Assembly (NCBI RefSeq): GCF_000027005.1
Contig: NC_012964.1
Coordinates: 62,001 to 126,000, forward strand
Length of the DNA stretch: 64,000 nt
Direction: 5' to 3'
Source: Komagataella phaffii GS115
Lineage: Eukaryota > Ascomycota > Pichiomycetes > Pichiales > Pichiaceae
Position 1 is the first letter of the stretch, and every line of letters starts with the position of its first letter. Positions 1 through 8,760 of this stretch are shown here, piece by piece. A program made the position numbers and the translations under genes. The notes under the pieces were generated by a model that saw only the letters and a program-made list of their open reading frames with translations, did no database searches and was not told the origin of the DNA.

Positions 1-1
1 C

Positions 2-640
2 TTAGATTTCAATAAAGGAGAACAACGGGCTCCAGAGTTTGTAAGCGTAAACCCGAATGCCCGTGTGCCTGCACTAATAGATCATAACTGTGACAACCTA
101 GCGCTTTGGGAAAGTGGTGCTATAATCCTTTATCTCTGCCAGAAAAGCTTAAGGGAGACGGGAGTTTGCGATATTTACTCAGATAATCCCCAGGACCAAG
201 CCCAAATAAACTCCTGGGTTTTTTTTCAGACTTCGGGCCATGCTCCTATAATTGGACAGGCATTGCATTTCCGCTACTTTCATGATGTGAATGTTCCATC
301 AGCTGTAGAGCGGTATACTGATGAAGTACGCAGAGTCTACGGTGTGCTAGAGATGGCTCTAGCTGAAAGAAGAGAAGCACTTATAATGGAGTTAGATATA
401 CAGAATAGTGCTAATTACTCAAATGGGACTACCCCATTATCACAATCAAAGTATTTCGATCACCCTGTGTGGCTGGTAGGTGATTCAATATCAGTTGCAG
501 ACCTTTCGTTTGTGCCCTGGAACAATGTGGTTGACCGAATCGGTATAAACCTGAAATCAGAATATCCAGAGGTTTACAAGTGGACCAAGCATATGATGAG
601 ACGGCCAGCAGTTGTTAGAGCCCTACGTGGTGATACATAG
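2..640 (+). CDS. URE2: Ure2 nitrogen catabolite repression regulator, glutathione transferase fold (5' partial)
   Basis: The frame is open from the window edge, so the start and the N-terminal (in S. cerevisiae prion-forming) region lie outside; about 212 C-terminal residues are present. What remains is the end of a thioredoxin-like GST N-domain (NPNARVPALIDH, LALWESGAIILYL) and the whole GST alpha-helical C-domain (FFQTSGHAPIIGQALHF, SAVERYTDEVRRVYGV, PVWLVGDSISVADLSFVPWN, MMRRPAVVRALRG). The similarity to S. cerevisiae Ure2 is very close, including the family's cap-like insert around ELDIQNSANYSNGTTPLSQS. Known role: Ure2 keeps the GATA activators Gln3 and Gat1 in the cytoplasm under good nitrogen supply and has glutathione peroxidase activity. 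It converges with the MFG1-like gene; the two stops are 61 bases apart. The first visible ATG is not the start. Confidence 0.95.
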   Translation, partial: LDFNKGEQRAPEFVSVNPNARVPALIDHNCDNLALWESGAIILYLCQKSLRETGVCDIYSDNPQDQAQINSWVFFQTSGHAPIIGQALHFRYFHDVNVPSAVERYTDEVRRVYGVLEMALAERREALIMELDIQNSANYSNGTTPLSQSKYFDHPVWLVGDSISVADLSFVPWNNVVDRIGINLKSEYPEVYKWTKHMMRRPAVVRALRGDT

Positions 641-701
641 TCATGAACGATAATGGAAAAGGAATAGCTTTTATGATGTATATGCAATATAATTTAGAGT
701 G

Positions 702-1853
702 TCACGTTCTAGGTCTTTTAGCAGGAGGCCCACTGCTCTCCTTGAGTATATGTTTATTTAGGTTCAGAAACGTGTCTAACGATTCTAGTGGGGAAGCAAT
801 ACCATTTGCTGTTGAGAACTCAACCAAAGTTGACATGATGCTGAAAGTATCATATAACTGCAACAAAGAATGAAACTTTTTGTCCATATCAAGTGTATTC
901 TGACCACTCGCATTTAAAACTTCATCTGCAATCATTTTTATCATTGAGCTTTGCTTGTTGCTTAATACTTCTTCCTCCAGTGCAAAGGGTAAATTGAGCT
1001 GAGATTCTGTTTCCAAGTCATTGTGTCTCTCAGCCTTCCCGCTTTCTATTGTACTGCGCTTCAAACATTTTTCAAAGGTACTATAAAGTGATTTCAGATC
1101 AACTGCTCTTGAAGTTTCAACATCCTGGAACTCGAACAGATCAATTTTCAGCTGTTGATTGTACACCACCCTAGCGATACCTGTGATATCAAAATGTGAC
1201 CCGTCTTTGAATGTATACTTTAAACAAAACTTCCGGCTTTCAATGTACGTCGACCCATTGGCTAAAATTTCAACCTTAATCAACAGGGGAAAAATGTCCA
1301 CGGACTCCACTCCTGGGCTAATCCACCCGGTTACAAACTGAGGGATCAGGCTGGTAAGCATTTCAAAATGCCGTAACTGTGGGATAGAATCAGGACCTCC
1401 ATTTGGTGTGTCCGAACTTTTATTGTCCTTTTTCAGCACAAAAGAAATAGTTCCTTCGGGAGTAAAGTAGTCTTCGCTGACCTTTTGCCAATACTCTTTG
1501 TCATGTAGTTTGGACCTCGCACCAGCCAGCTCGCAAAATTCTAAGAACTTGAGGAGCGTAAAGTTTGAAAGTTGTCTTTTCAGGTTCGTATTCAGCTGGT
1601 ACTGTACCATATTGTGGCGCCTCAGCGGTGGAGGACCCTGAGTTTGCTCTTGCTGGCCTGCTGTTGCGTTCGGAACATTAATATGAGGTTGGACTGCATC
1701 CATAGAGGCAGGAATTTCCATTCCTCCCGGAGGATAATAAGGCTCACGAACAGGTATCATGCCAACGCTGGTGTACGTTGTCGTAAAGAAATGGTGTGCC
1801 CAGCTGACAGGTGCACCATGCGCGACATTGATTGCGATAGCCAGAACTGACAT
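702..1853 (-). CDS. MFG1: Mfg1-like LIM-domain-binding (LDB/SEUSS type) transcriptional regulator
   Basis: The ORF has 383 codons from its first ATG. A Pro/Gln-rich N-terminal stretch (residues about 36-75) is followed by a domain starting near residue 80 (HNMVQYQLNTNLKRQLSNF, LLKFLEFCELAG, KEYWQKVSEDYFTPEGTISF, IARVVYNQQLKIDLFEF) that looks like the LIM-binding domain of fungal Mfg1 and animal LDB1. The C-terminus is basic (GPPAKRPRT). In S. cerevisiae and C. albicans, Mfg1 works with Flo8 and Mss11 to drive filamentous growth and adhesion genes; the role here is inferred from that. The start is uncertain: the first 31 residues look atypical, so Met at 1760 (MIPVREPYYPP, 352 aa) may be the real start. 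I judge family membership from the pattern of the domain, not from an alignment. Confidence 0.7.
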   Translation of the reverse strand: MSVLAIAINVAHGAPVSWAHHFFTTTYTSVGMIPVREPYYPPGGMEIPASMDAVQPHINVPNATAGQQEQTQGPPPLRRHNMVQYQLNTNLKRQLSNFTLLKFLEFCELAGARSKLHDKEYWQKVSEDYFTPEGTISFVLKKDNKSSDTPNGGPDSIPQLRHFEMLTSLIPQFVTGWISPGVESVDIFPLLIKVEILANGSTYIESRKFCLKYTFKDGSHFDITGIARVVYNQQLKIDLFEFQDVETSRAVDLKSLYSTFEKCLKRSTIESGKAERHNDLETESQLNLPFALEEEVLSNKQSSMIKMIADEVLNASGQNTLDMDKKFHSLLQLYDTFSIMSTLVEFSTANGIASPLESLDTFLNLNKHILKESSGPPAKRPRT

Positions 1854-2167
1854 TCTCAAGAGGTTGGATGGAAGGTAATATGTAGTTGTACTATTGCTGC
1901 CCTTTCAGTATGGTAGAACGCTCCGGGCTCTATTTTTTCTCTAGTCGCTTGTCAAGTATCCAAGAGGTGGAGCTTATTCCTGCCGGAGGTTGCATTGTCG
2001 AAATCAAAACTTCGTTGCAAATTTGCAGCATCAATTTCCCGACGGACTACCATTCACATCTGATCTTAGAAATCATCGATGACACCTTAGATAGAATTTG
2101 AAAATGTGCCTCCAAGTGAAATTAGGCCTCATGTAACATTGTATTGGATATTTACCATCGTATATAA
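1854..2167. other. Intergenic region, promoter of the MFG1-like gene and 3' flank of IES2
   Basis: This 314-base stretch lies upstream of the MFG1-like start and downstream of the IES2 stop, both on the minus strand. A 71-codon plus-strand frame inside it shows no protein-like features. I see no RNA gene and no clear TATA box. Confidence 0.5.
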
Positions 2168-2995
2168 TTACTTGGACGTGCCAGGAATTCCATACCGAAT
2201 AATAACCTGCTCATCCTTAGAAGTACATGTCCATCTCGATAACGCAGGATGAACTAATTGGGGCCTCCTAGGCCGATTCAATCTTTTCGAAACTTCGTTT
2301 TCATCATCATCAAACTCATCTAATGATTTTTTGGAACGCACTTTGGAGGCTCGTTTTTTAAGCAGTTTATTCAAGGTATCTCTCTTCTCTTCTTCTAGCC
2401 GCCTCTCGTTAAAGTTCTTCCTTTTCCGTGAATTTTCTTCTCTTTTGAGTAAAATCTCTTCCTCTGTTAGCTCTTTCTTTTTCTTGTTGGTTGGGAGCTC
2501 CAAGAACGATTGAGGTTCTTCTTGTTCCAAGAACTTGGCTCTTTGTCTCTCAGTCATTTTGGAGACGTCAGTGGGCTCTCCCAACTGCGGCGTCTCAAAG
2601 TTATCATCATCATCATCGTCCTCTTCTTCTACTTCTTCCTCTTCGTCCAATTCCTCGTCTTCGGGAAATTCGTCATCAGATTCATTGTAGCTTAGTCTTG
2701 TCTTAGCTCTCCTGGGTTGAAGTTTAACGACCAACGAGTTCTGTTTTGAACGTGGCTGGCTTGTTATTTCGGAATCAACGGTTTCAGGTTGAGTACTTGA
2801 ATCAAGGTAGTCGTCCTGGTCTTGATCGTGAATATTATCATCATCATCGTCGTCTTCATCATGTCCGTAATCGTCATCTTCCTCAAAAGGGGTGTACCCA
2901 TTCTCTTGAATCTCGTCTTCCAGCTCTTCATCACTACGACTGCTTATGTTTCCATCGCTGATTTCTGACAACTCACTAATATCTTCGGAAGACAT
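2168..2995 (-). CDS. IES2: Ies2, subunit of the INO80 chromatin remodelling complex
   Basis: The protein has 275 residues. The first 145 are very acidic, with runs of Asp/Glu encoded partly by GAT/GAC trinucleotide repeats, and include a basic patch (VVKLQPRRAKTRLS). Residues about 143-215 form the PAPA-1-like region typical of Ies2 and human INO80B: KMTERQRAKFLEQE, then a highly charged helical stretch (EEILLKREENSRKRKNFNER, LNKLLKKRASK). The C-terminus (HPALSRWTCTSKDEQVIIRY) is the short conserved tail of the family. In yeast INO80, Ies2 contacts Rvb1/Rvb2 and Ino80 and is needed for nucleosome sliding. The start ATG is the first in the frame. The next gene upstream, the nitrilase, faces away, leaving a shared 614-base promoter region. 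Confidence 0.9.
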   Translation of the reverse strand: MSSEDISELSEISDGNISSRSDEELEDEIQENGYTPFEEDDDYGHDEDDDDDDNIHDQDQDDYLDSSTQPETVDSEITSQPRSKQNSLVVKLQPRRAKTRLSYNESDDEFPEDEELDEEEEVEEEDDDDDDNFETPQLGEPTDVSKMTERQRAKFLEQEEPQSFLELPTNKKKKELTEEEILLKREENSRKRKNFNERRLEEEKRDTLNKLLKKRASKVRSKKSLDEFDDDENEVSKRLNRPRRPQLVHPALSRWTCTSKDEQVIIRYGIPGTSK

Positions 2996-3609
2996 GGCTG
3001 AGGTTGGTGGAAAGGCGTCTTGGATTACGTACTTGATGCTCGAAAAGAATCGAAATTATAATGAAAACTACTGTCATTATAGCTTAATAATTATAAAAGT
3101 ATGAGATCAGAAGAAATGAGCCAATGTGCCTTCCAAGGTGGATATGATAGATATATGACGTAGTTGCCTTTTCTTCCATTGGATATTCCCATTTAGCAGT
3201 TATCTAAAGGACCATCGAATGGAAAATTACAACAATAATATTAGAAATTACTAACCTATGTAACTTTTAAGATCCAGCATTTGCCCACACAGTTTTCTTC
3301 TTCTTTCAGATGCTGCGGCAATGGTTTGCAGTAAGACCGCAAACGGCCGAAATGGTCACCAAAACTGGAAACGGCACTTGAATGTTGTTCTGGCTTTGCC
3401 CTGCTCAATTTAAGCTTAATGCACCTTGTAAGCATGCACAACACCTAAAAAGGCAATCCCCCAACGCGCCGTATCCAAGATTATGTAGATATGATTCATA
3501 AACCTGATAAGCCATACGAAATATCATCTTGAAAAACTTAGATTTCGCCATATAAAATCCCAGGCAAATACCTATTCTTCATTTATAATTCCCCTGTTAG
3601 CTACTAGAG
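2996..3609. other. Divergent intergenic region between IES2 and the nitrilase gene
   Basis: The 614 bases hold the two promoters. The nitrilase side carries a TATA box at 3551-3558. A consensus yeast branch-point (TACTAAC, 3249-3255) followed by a pyrimidine tract and CAG at 3307-3309 is present on the plus strand. It could define a tiny spliced ORF (see findings), but no convincing protein results. Confidence 0.4.
3551..3558 (+). promoter_or_regulatory. TATA box of the nitrilase gene
   Basis: TATAAAAT lies 52 bases upstream of the nitrilase ATG, a normal spacing for a regulated yeast promoter with a short leader. Confidence 0.6.
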
Positions 3610-4530
3610 ATGACTAAGCAAGTTGTGGCTGCTCTACAGGTAGGTTCGTCCCCAAAAGGAACAAAAGAAACTTTGAAGAAAATCCTCTCCTATGAGCAGG
3701 AGATCAAGGAGAAAGGGGTCAAGATTCTAGTTTTGCCTGAGGCAATCTTGGGTGGATATCCAAAGGGAAGTAACTTTGGCACATACCTTGGATTCAGACT
3801 TCAGGAAGGGAAGGAGGCATTCAAACGGTATTTCAAAGAAGCTATTGACTTGGATGGAGAAGAAATCCGAGAGTTGGCTCAATTAAGTAACAGAACTGGT
3901 GCTTTTATTACAGCAGGAGTTGTTGAACGTGCTGGAAGCACACTTTACTGCACAATGGTCTATATTGATCCGGTGAAGGGCTACGTTGGAAAGCACCGCA
4001 AGCTACAGCCCACTGGAACCGAAAGACTCATTTGGGGACAAGGAGATGGCTCCACTTTGACCACTGTTGAAACTTCAGTGGGCACTTTAGGAGGCGCCAT
4101 TTGCTGGGAGAATTTTCTTCCTTTGCTTCGTCAAGCGATGTACGCCAAGGGCGTTCAGGTTTGGGCAGCACCTACTGTTGATGGCCGAAAGATCTGGGGT
4201 AACTGTATGCAAACTTTGGGCTACGAAGGCCGTTTGTTTGTGGTCAGTGCCGTTCAATTTATGCCTCCTCCAAAGGAAATGGGCTACGAGTTGAAAGATT
4301 GGGACGAAAATGAGAACTGCATCAACGGTGGTAGTTTGATAGTTGATCCCTATGGTGAGGTTCTTGCAGGTCCTTTTACAGGAAAGGAAGGATTACTTCA
4401 TGCTGAAATCGATTTGGATAAAATCATTGAAGCCCGTTTTGACTTTGATCCCGTAGGACATTATGCAAGAGGAGATGTATTTCAACTCACAGTCAATGAG
4501 AGAAGCCGAGATGTTACCTTTACCAAATAA
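3610..4530 (+). CDS. Nitrilase (branch 1, C-N hydrolase superfamily)
   Basis: The protein has 306 residues. The catalytic triad of the superfamily is visible: Glu44 in [12 protein letters not shown], Lys131 in [10 protein letters not shown], and Cys165 in [18 protein letters not shown] after the nucleophile and a C-terminal [12 protein letters not shown] block place it with true nitrilases and cyanide hydratase-like enzymes rather than amidases; the usual Arg-Pro-Asp of that block is Arg-Gly-Asp here. Such enzymes hydrolyse R-CN to carboxylic acid and ammonia, or to the amide; the natural substrate cannot be read from sequence. It is related to S. cerevisiae NIT1, often a broken gene in laboratory strains, but is intact here. 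There is no targeting signal, so it is likely cytosolic. Confidence 0.9.
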   Translation: MTKQVVAALQVGSSPKGTKETLKKILSYEQEIKEKGVKILVLPEAILGGYPKGSNFGTYLGFRLQEGKEAFKRYFKEAIDLDGEEIRELAQLSNRTGAFITAGVVERAGSTLYCTMVYIDPVKGYVGKHRKLQPTGTERLIWGQGDGSTLTTVETSVGTLGGAICWENFLPLLRQAMYAKGVQVWAAPTVDGRKIWGNCMQTLGYEGRLFVVSAVQFMPPPKEMGYELKDWDENENCINGGSLIVDPYGEVLAGPFTGKEGLLHAEIDLDKIIEARFDFDPVGHYARGDVFQLTVNERSRDVTFTK

Positions 4531-4869
4531 AGTCGTTCCTTGGGCGGAGAGGTTATTCCGGCCACTGAATAAGTAGTAAAGTCCATAAAAAGTTACACTG
4601 AATATAAGTATTGACCTCCCAAGTGGGATCAACATGACTCATAATTATGTCCGCTGTTTGCACTCTATTCTGTAATGGTCGAAGATATCTGATGTCTGTA
4701 TGAATACTCAAATGTAAATAAGAGTACAAGATCATTGGATAATTTATTGTCAGACTTTCATACGTAAGATTGTACTCCCTGCTAAACCGTATGCACAATA
4801 GAATAGTCAAAAGAAAAAAATATAAATGTTACTGTTAAATAGCCAAACAGCTCGAAATTCTCAAGCTCG
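4531..4869. other. Intergenic region between the nitrilase gene and tRNA-Lys
   Basis: The 339 AT-rich bases hold two overlapping minus-strand frames of 80-85 codons with no protein-like features; I regard them as chance. This is the 3' flank of the nitrilase gene and the 5' flank of the tRNA gene. Confidence 0.4.
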
Positions 4870-4955
4870 TCCTTATTAGCTCAGTTGGTAGAGCGTTCGG
4901 CTTTTAAGTCAAACAAGGAACCGAAATGTCCAGGGTTCGAGCCCCTGATGAGGAG
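4870..4955 (+). tRNA. tK(UUU): tRNA-Lys(UUU) with a 13-base intron
   Basis: The cloverleaf can be drawn by hand. The acceptor stem 4870-4876 pairs with 4948-4954 with one G-T pair, and the discriminator is G at 4955. The D-arm reads AGCTCAGTTGGTAGAGC. The anticodon stem TTCGG/CCGAA encloses the loop CTTTTAA with anticodon TTT at 4903-4905. The T-arm is CAGGG-TTCGAGC-CCCTG. An intron of 13 bases at 4907-4919 sits one base 3' of the anticodon, the standard position cut by the tRNA splicing endonuclease. The mature length is 73 bases before CCA addition. The body closely resembles the S. cerevisiae tRNA-Lys(UUU), which also has an intron. Internal A and B boxes are the D-arm and T-arm. Confidence 0.97.
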
Positions 4956-4959
4956 CTTC

Positions 4960-4965
4960 TTTTTT
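4960..4965 (+). terminator. RNA polymerase III terminator of tRNA-Lys
   Basis: A run of six T residues starts five bases after the discriminator base, followed by G and a second T5 run. This is the standard pol III stop. Confidence 0.85.
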
Positions 4966-5059
4966 GTTTTTCTAGCTCTGGCCTAACTGAAAGCAATTAT
5001 ATATATCCAGTATTTATAAACGTTGCTTCCCATCTCATCTTTCTTCCCACACCTACACA

Positions 5060-5641
5060 ATGTCTTTATTTTTGAACCTTGTCTGCGGCCTCATGTTTTT
5101 CGAAATGGGATTGTTCTCTGCTATGACAATTCCATTTCCCCCAAAGATTAGAAAACCCATACTCAATATCGTGTCGTTGCCCTTCAAATCGATACATTTC
5201 CAGGTGGCATATAAATGTATTTTAGGATTCATTTTGATCCTGTTCATCGATTCAGTGAATAAAGTGATCAAAGTGAGCAGTGACTTGACTTCGTTTGATT
5301 CTGCTGCCTCTTCTGCCCTAGGCAACAATTCAGTTGACAGAACTGATATTTTGTTACGAAGATTTTATGCTCAAAGAAACATGTACATATGCGGGTTCAC
5401 TTTGTTCTTGACGCTGATTCTCAGCCGAACCTATGCTCTGGTCGACGAAGTAATGGTTTTGAAGGAACAAAGATATTCCAAGGTTGCTAATTCAGCAGAC
5501 GCTGCTGATCCAGACGAGGTGAGTAAGTTGAAAGCTCAATTGACAGAGAAGGAAGAAAATATCCAGATTTTAAAGAAACAAGCTGAACACTTGAGTAAGG
5601 ACTACGAGGAATTGATTGCAAAAAAACCAAAAAATGAGTAA
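5060..5641 (+). CDS. YET3: BAP31-family endoplasmic reticulum protein, Yet3/Yet1 type
   Basis: The protein has 193 residues with three hydrophobic segments near the N-terminus (about 3-23, 46-66 and 108-128), a basic loop after the first (IPFPPKIRKPI), and a C-terminal coiled coil from about residue 150 (LKAQLTEKEENIQILKKQAE). This is the BAP31 plan. The family sits in the ER membrane near the translocon and helps sort membrane proteins; in S. cerevisiae Yet1 and Yet3 also affect INO1 regulation. The C-terminus (KKPKNE) carries lysines but not an exact KKXX retrieval signal. Which of Yet1, Yet2 or Yet3 it matches best cannot be settled by eye; the symbol is the best guess. It converges on SEC8. 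Confidence 0.85.
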   Translation: MSLFLNLVCGLMFFEMGLFSAMTIPFPPKIRKPILNIVSLPFKSIHFQVAYKCILGFILILFIDSVNKVIKVSSDLTSFDSAASSALGNNSVDRTDILLRRFYAQRNMYICGFTLFLTLILSRTYALVDEVMVLKEQRYSKVANSADAADPDEVSKLKAQLTEKEENIQILKKQAEHLSKDYEELIAKKPKNE

Positions 5642-5726
5642 AAACTCTGCTACCAAATCTCTTATCATATGTGTTCATTTTACATCTCAGTATTATCCAA
5701 TCCAAAGCTTTAGTCTAGCATTACAG

Positions 5727-8477
5727 TTATTTGTATAGATTTTTTAGTGCTTGAATCGATTCTTCGCATCGTTTATCTGCTCCAAATGACATCTTCTTTC
5801 CGGTGTTCATCTGCTTACTCAAACCTTCACTGAAGTAAAGCTTGATCATCTGAGCATTTTCTTCATACGAGTACCTGTTCTCGCCTCGGGAAACCTGGTC
5901 AACTATGCCTTTATCGGTCTTTTTGAACATTTCATAGTAGTTTATGCATGAACTGAAGTTAATTTCATCGGGATCATCAACAAGTGTTCGTAAGACTTGT
6001 TGCAGAATTATGATATTGGAGTAAAGCTTGCCAATACCATGTTCGTTTAAGGCCACGATATCAGAAGCTCCTTTAATAAACAGCTTATTTGCAAAGGACG
6101 ATACTCCCTGGAAGACAAACGTCTTATAATCCCGATTAGTCAGTAGATGATCGATTTGAAGTATTTTCTTATTCAATGATTCAATCAGCAAACTTGGTCG
6201 GTTTCTCTCATAAGGAAGCAGCCAGGTTTCTGTGAGAAACATTTGAGATACAAAGTACCCAATTTTCAACCTTAAATCATATCGGAGGATCAACTTAATA
6301 TCCGTCATCAACTTGTAGAAGGTATCAACCTGTGAATCGAATTCTACTACCGAGTCTTTGGAGAACGTCAGCAGTACAGTTGAAATAGGGGAACCCTCAA
6401 GAAATAACCATTTATCCTTCAAAAAGTCTACCTTTTCATCATTGTCATTACTGTGATCCTGATTTAAGGAGGACCCTACTCTCCTCATAGGAAGTAGCCA
6501 CTCTAGCATTCTATCTATACTGGTCAAGAGTTTGATAAGTTGAGTGAGCTCTTCGTCAGTTAAAAAATCTCTTGTAGTAACTTGTCCCATAAAATTGTTG
6601 GATAGTAGAATAGATGTTTCTGCTGCAAAGTCTTGGATCTTGCTTGCGTTTCTCAAAGAACTGTTCACCACTAACTGCACAGTCTTTGTATTCTTTCCTG
6701 TGCCTCCAAAATGCTTATTGAAGCACTCTGAGTAAAGGCTTGACATTTTATTTAACAATTTCAGAATTATTCTCACGTATTCTGACTTGTATATAATTGA
6801 TGTGTTCAGAATATCACAAACTTTGCTAAAAAAAGTTTTGAAAACATTGTGATAGGACTCAGTGTCAACTGTCCCATCCTTGAAGAGAGACTGAAAGATA
6901 CCATCTAACAAGTGCTGAAGTCTAGGAAGAAAAGCAGTCTCCATAAACCGATCACAAAGTAATGCAGGGTCAATCTTCTCATTCGCAACAATGGAAACCA
7001 GTTGAAGTGATAAATGAATAAACTGAAGGAGATTGTTTAAGATGACACTCATATTGAACACATTTGGAGGTATTAGTGTAGTCTTGTTCACTGAAAAGTC
7101 ATCTTTAATGTAAACAGAGTTAGTTATTGGATTTTTCAGATCATAATTTGGGAACAAATCCTGTAGAATAGATTGCAGATCAATAGAGAATGTTTCAGCT
7201 TTGGTGTTCTTGAAATCTAAGGAATTGAACTGAAACATGTGTTTGTCATTGCTGTGTTGAGATTTGTCACTTGACTCACTCTTGCTGATATACGCTAACA
7301 TCAAATTACTAATCTCTGCTGAAAATATATCCCATAAGTCTGAAAATTGAAAGTTCAATTTGCAGTTGCTGTTTTCTGAGACTATTTCACTGATCTTATA
7401 AGTGACCAGTAGAAACTCAAGAACATGGCAGCACCTATTAAAGATTCGACTGAAAAATGACTGCAAGACGCTGTTTCCAATATCGCTTATTCCAAAAGAG
7501 TCCAAATCAGTCATATCCAAATTGGCAACTTGGATATTTTTACCGTTAGAAGACTTGATTTCTTCTTGGATAGAGTTGAACAGGAATTGTAGCTCCGTGG
7601 ACAATCTTGATTTCAAAGAGTTCAAGGTCTCATCCAGACTGTTCAAATTCTTCAGCGTTTTTAAAAGTAAATAAACATACTCATAATCATTATCGATGAA
7701 AGCGACTTCCTTGTTAATCATGTCAAAAAAATTATAGTTGTTTTCGAATTTGAAAAGGAAGTCCTTAATTTTTTTATAAGTTTTCAGTTCCTCGTGGGTC
7801 TCTTCTTGTCGTTTGATATTCTTCAAATATATTATGCTATGCAGTTCTTCCACAACAAGTTCAACCAAATTGTTTGATTGGACCTCCAAATTCTCTTTAA
7901 TATGAGACAATGATTCCAGTTCATTGAGATTATACTGATTGCATATGTCCCAAGATTCTGCTAGTAATCTCTCAACTTTGTAAAAGGCCTTTTTATCTAT
8001 CAACGCCTCAATCTCAACATTCTTCTTACGCAAAATTTCAATCTGGTCTAGAGTTTCAATGATTTGCTCGTACTTCTGAGAATTATTATTTAATTCTTTC
8101 AGAATCTCTTTGTTGCTCATGATATCCTTTCCCGACTGTTCTAATGTCCCATTGATTTCCTTTATTATATTTTGTGATTTGCCAATCTTTTCACGAGTGA
8201 CCTGGTACGCTGCCACGCTATCATTGAAAGCGTTGAAATTCTCAAAGACCACATTCTGCAATCCATTGAATAGGTTCCTCTCTAGCTCTTTAAACTCAGG
8301 GTACTGAGAAGCCATTCCTACGGATGTTCGATCCAAGAATGGAAGCGCAATATCCAAGGCGCTAACAGAGTCTTTAGCCATCAATACTTGCCAATTCTCC
8401 TCAGCTTCCTTTAACAAATGTTCCAGGTTGTCCAGCGAGTTACTACCATTGTGGACGGAGTTGATTGGTTGTTCCAT
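5727..8477 (-). CDS. SEC8: Sec8, exocyst complex subunit
   Basis: The protein has 916 residues. The N-terminal 200 match the Sec8 exocyst domain: an opening helix (LDNLEHLLKEAEENWQVLM), ALDIALPFLDRTSVGM, then long coiled-coil helices (GKSQNIIKEINGTLEQSGK, IDKKAFYKVERLLAESWDIC). The rest is helical rod with no membrane segments, typical of CATCHR tethering subunits. Sec8 is one of eight exocyst subunits that tether secretory vesicles to the plasma membrane at the bud. S. cerevisiae Sec8 is about 1065 residues, so this one is shorter, mainly in the middle and C-terminus. The start ATG is the first in the frame. Neighbours are not functionally linked. Confidence 0.88.
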   Translation of the reverse strand: MEQPINSVHNGSNSLDNLEHLLKEAEENWQVLMAKDSVSALDIALPFLDRTSVGMASQYPEFKELERNLFNGLQNVVFENFNAFNDSVAAYQVTREKIGKSQNIIKEINGTLEQSGKDIMSNKEILKELNNNSQKYEQIIETLDQIEILRKKNVEIEALIDKKAFYKVERLLAESWDICNQYNLNELESLSHIKENLEVQSNNLVELVVEELHSIIYLKNIKRQEETHEELKTYKKIKDFLFKFENNYNFFDMINKEVAFIDNDYEYVYLLLKTLKNLNSLDETLNSLKSRLSTELQFLFNSIQEEIKSSNGKNIQVANLDMTDLDSFGISDIGNSVLQSFFSRIFNRCCHVLEFLLVTYKISEIVSENSNCKLNFQFSDLWDIFSAEISNLMLAYISKSESSDKSQHSNDKHMFQFNSLDFKNTKAETFSIDLQSILQDLFPNYDLKNPITNSVYIKDDFSVNKTTLIPPNVFNMSVILNNLLQFIHLSLQLVSIVANEKIDPALLCDRFMETAFLPRLQHLLDGIFQSLFKDGTVDTESYHNVFKTFFSKVCDILNTSIIYKSEYVRIILKLLNKMSSLYSECFNKHFGGTGKNTKTVQLVVNSSLRNASKIQDFAAETSILLSNNFMGQVTTRDFLTDEELTQLIKLLTSIDRMLEWLLPMRRVGSSLNQDHSNDNDEKVDFLKDKWLFLEGSPISTVLLTFSKDSVVEFDSQVDTFYKLMTDIKLILRYDLRLKIGYFVSQMFLTETWLLPYERNRPSLLIESLNKKILQIDHLLTNRDYKTFVFQGVSSFANKLFIKGASDIVALNEHGIGKLYSNIIILQQVLRTLVDDPDEINFSSCINYYEMFKKTDKGIVDQVSRGENRYSYEENAQMIKLYFSEGLSKQMNTGKKMSFGADKRCEESIQALKNLYK

Positions 8478-8760
8478 GGTTGTACCTGGAAGGAGGGAGA
8501 TTCAAGGTTGATTTTTGGATGTTTTATTTTGTTGGATGGACCGCGACCCCATACTAATGCTTGAGGTAAGCACTTTACCTGTCAAGGTGCAAGAAGCTCA
8601 AGTTCATTACAAGAAAGCTGCCTTTTTCTATTCAGGCTATACCTTATACATACATACATGGGTGAATTGTCACAATAATGTCTTATGATTAGATCTCCAC
8701 GATTATCTGGAGATGGTTTGTTTTCCATGACTACCTGTTACATCTGCAATAATTGTCTTC

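Noticed and set aside
643..873. 76-codon plus-strand frame after URE2
   Set aside because: Mostly antisense to the end of the MFG1-like gene.
2600..2860. ATC trinucleotide runs
   Set aside because: They encode the acidic runs of Ies2 on the other strand and need no further explanation.
4553..4810. 85-codon minus-strand frame between the nitrilase gene and tRNA-Lys
   Set aside because: Low-complexity AT-driven composition, overlaps another minus-strand frame, no recognisable features.
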